Below are positions 5,802-5,970 of a stretch of 5,970 nucleotides of DNA, one piece after another. Position 1 is the first letter of the stretch. Each line of letters opens with the position of its first letter. The DNA is from Gemmatimonadota bacterium (GTDB taxonomy: Bacteria; ARS69). The position numbers and the translations under genes were made by a program. The stretch is taken from the NCBI GenBank assembly GCA_020431545.1, contig JAGQIB010000378.1, forward strand, positions 1-5,970, read 5' to 3'. Below the pieces are notes generated by a model that saw only the letters and a program-made list of their open reading frames with translations, had not been told where the DNA came from and made no database searches.

Positions 5802-5970
5802 CGTAGAGCGCGTTCCTCCGGACGGGCACCTTGCCCGCCTCGCGAATCAGCTTGAGGATTCGTTGCTGGGTGAGTCCCACCGGGCTCTCCGCGAGCGCCA
5901 GGTGGGCGATCTTCTCCTCGACGATCGTGCCGTCGAGGTCGTCGGCGCCGAAGTTCAGCGCGACGGAAGC
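5743..5970 (-). CDS. mqnE: Aminodeoxyfutalosine synthase MqnE, C-terminal fragment (partial)
   Basis: The last 75 codons of a gene whose start is beyond the right edge; the TGA is at 5743-5745. The visible part opens with ASVALNFGADDLDGTIVEEKI. This resembles the end of the MqnC/MqnE radical SAM family, and the LDGT..EEKI version is the MqnE type (MqnC has GGT..EEN). It continues with VGLTQQRILKLIREAG (31-46) and PVRRNALYDVL (49-59). MqnE joins the enolpyruvyl-benzoate made by MqnA to SAM-derived adenosine, giving aminodeoxyfutalosine. The radical SAM CxxxCxxC motif would be in the missing N-terminal part, so activity cannot be judged here. The final 20 or so residues (HDQDDARAHPVPQL) are encoded by DNA that also encodes the first 19 codons of mqnA in another frame, and look unlike a conserved domain. 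Confidence 0.88.
   Translation of the reverse strand, partial: ASVALNFGADDLDGTIVEEKIAHLALAESPVGLTQQRILKLIREAGKVPVRRNALYDVLEIHDQDDARAHPVPQL
5815..5819 (-). promoter_or_regulatory. Candidate ribosome binding site of mqnA, inside mqnE
   Basis: GGAGG on the minus strand lies within the mqnE coding sequence, followed by 13 nt before the mqnA ATG at 5801. The spacing is longer than the usual 5-10 nt, which may mean weak independent initiation and reliance on ribosomes finishing mqnE. Confidence 0.5.

Noticed and set aside
1..5970. Search for tRNA, rRNA, insertion-sequence ends, phage or defence genes
   Set aside because: No cloverleaf, rRNA-like, transposase or defence-type sequence was recognised by eye; nearly all of the window is explained by the listed genes.

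Overview
The window is GC-rich bacterial chromosome in which every supported gene lies on the minus strand, so transcription runs from high to low coordinates. Coding density is very high and no stretch over 300 bases lacks a gene. In transcription order it holds: the 3' end of mqnE (cut by the right edge), mqnA, mqnC, a DUF423 (YgdD-like) membrane protein, a Sfp-type 4'-phosphopantetheinyl transferase, a large secreted Asp-box (BNR) beta-propeller protein with a C-terminal FlgD-like/sorting-type domain, a strong hairpin terminator, and the first 17 codons of an NAD-dependent epimerase/dehydratase-type gene (cut by the left edge).

The first five genes form a tight cluster: mqnE and mqnA overlap by 59 nt, mqnA and mqnC overlap by one base, and the next gaps are 10 and 4 nt. 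The three mqn genes belong to the futalosine route of menaquinone synthesis. MqnA dehydrates chorismate to 3-enolpyruvyl-benzoate, MqnE (radical SAM) makes aminodeoxyfutalosine, and MqnC (radical SAM) cyclises dehypoxanthine futalosine. The hydrolase or deaminase step and MqnD are not in the window. The DUF423 and transferase genes appear to ride on the same transcript, with no evident biochemical link to menaquinone.

An 85-nt gap then separates the transferase from the Asp-box gene, which has its own ribosome binding site and signal peptide and ends 24 nt before a perfect 14-bp hairpin. The epimerase-type gene begins 20 nt past that hairpin with no visible Shine-Dalgarno sequence.

The organism cannot be named from this window. 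A futalosine pathway, high GC, and a secreted Asp-box protein with a C-terminal domain of the PNP...YDVSGRLV...GVYF type suit a Gram-negative lineage such as Candidatus Eisenbacteria, related candidate phyla, or the wider FCB group; this is inference. Most of the window is ordinary housekeeping sequence. I do not see a clearly undescribed system. The best second looks are the mqnE/mqnA overlap, the repeat architecture of the Asp-box protein, and the terminator/start arrangement at the left edge.
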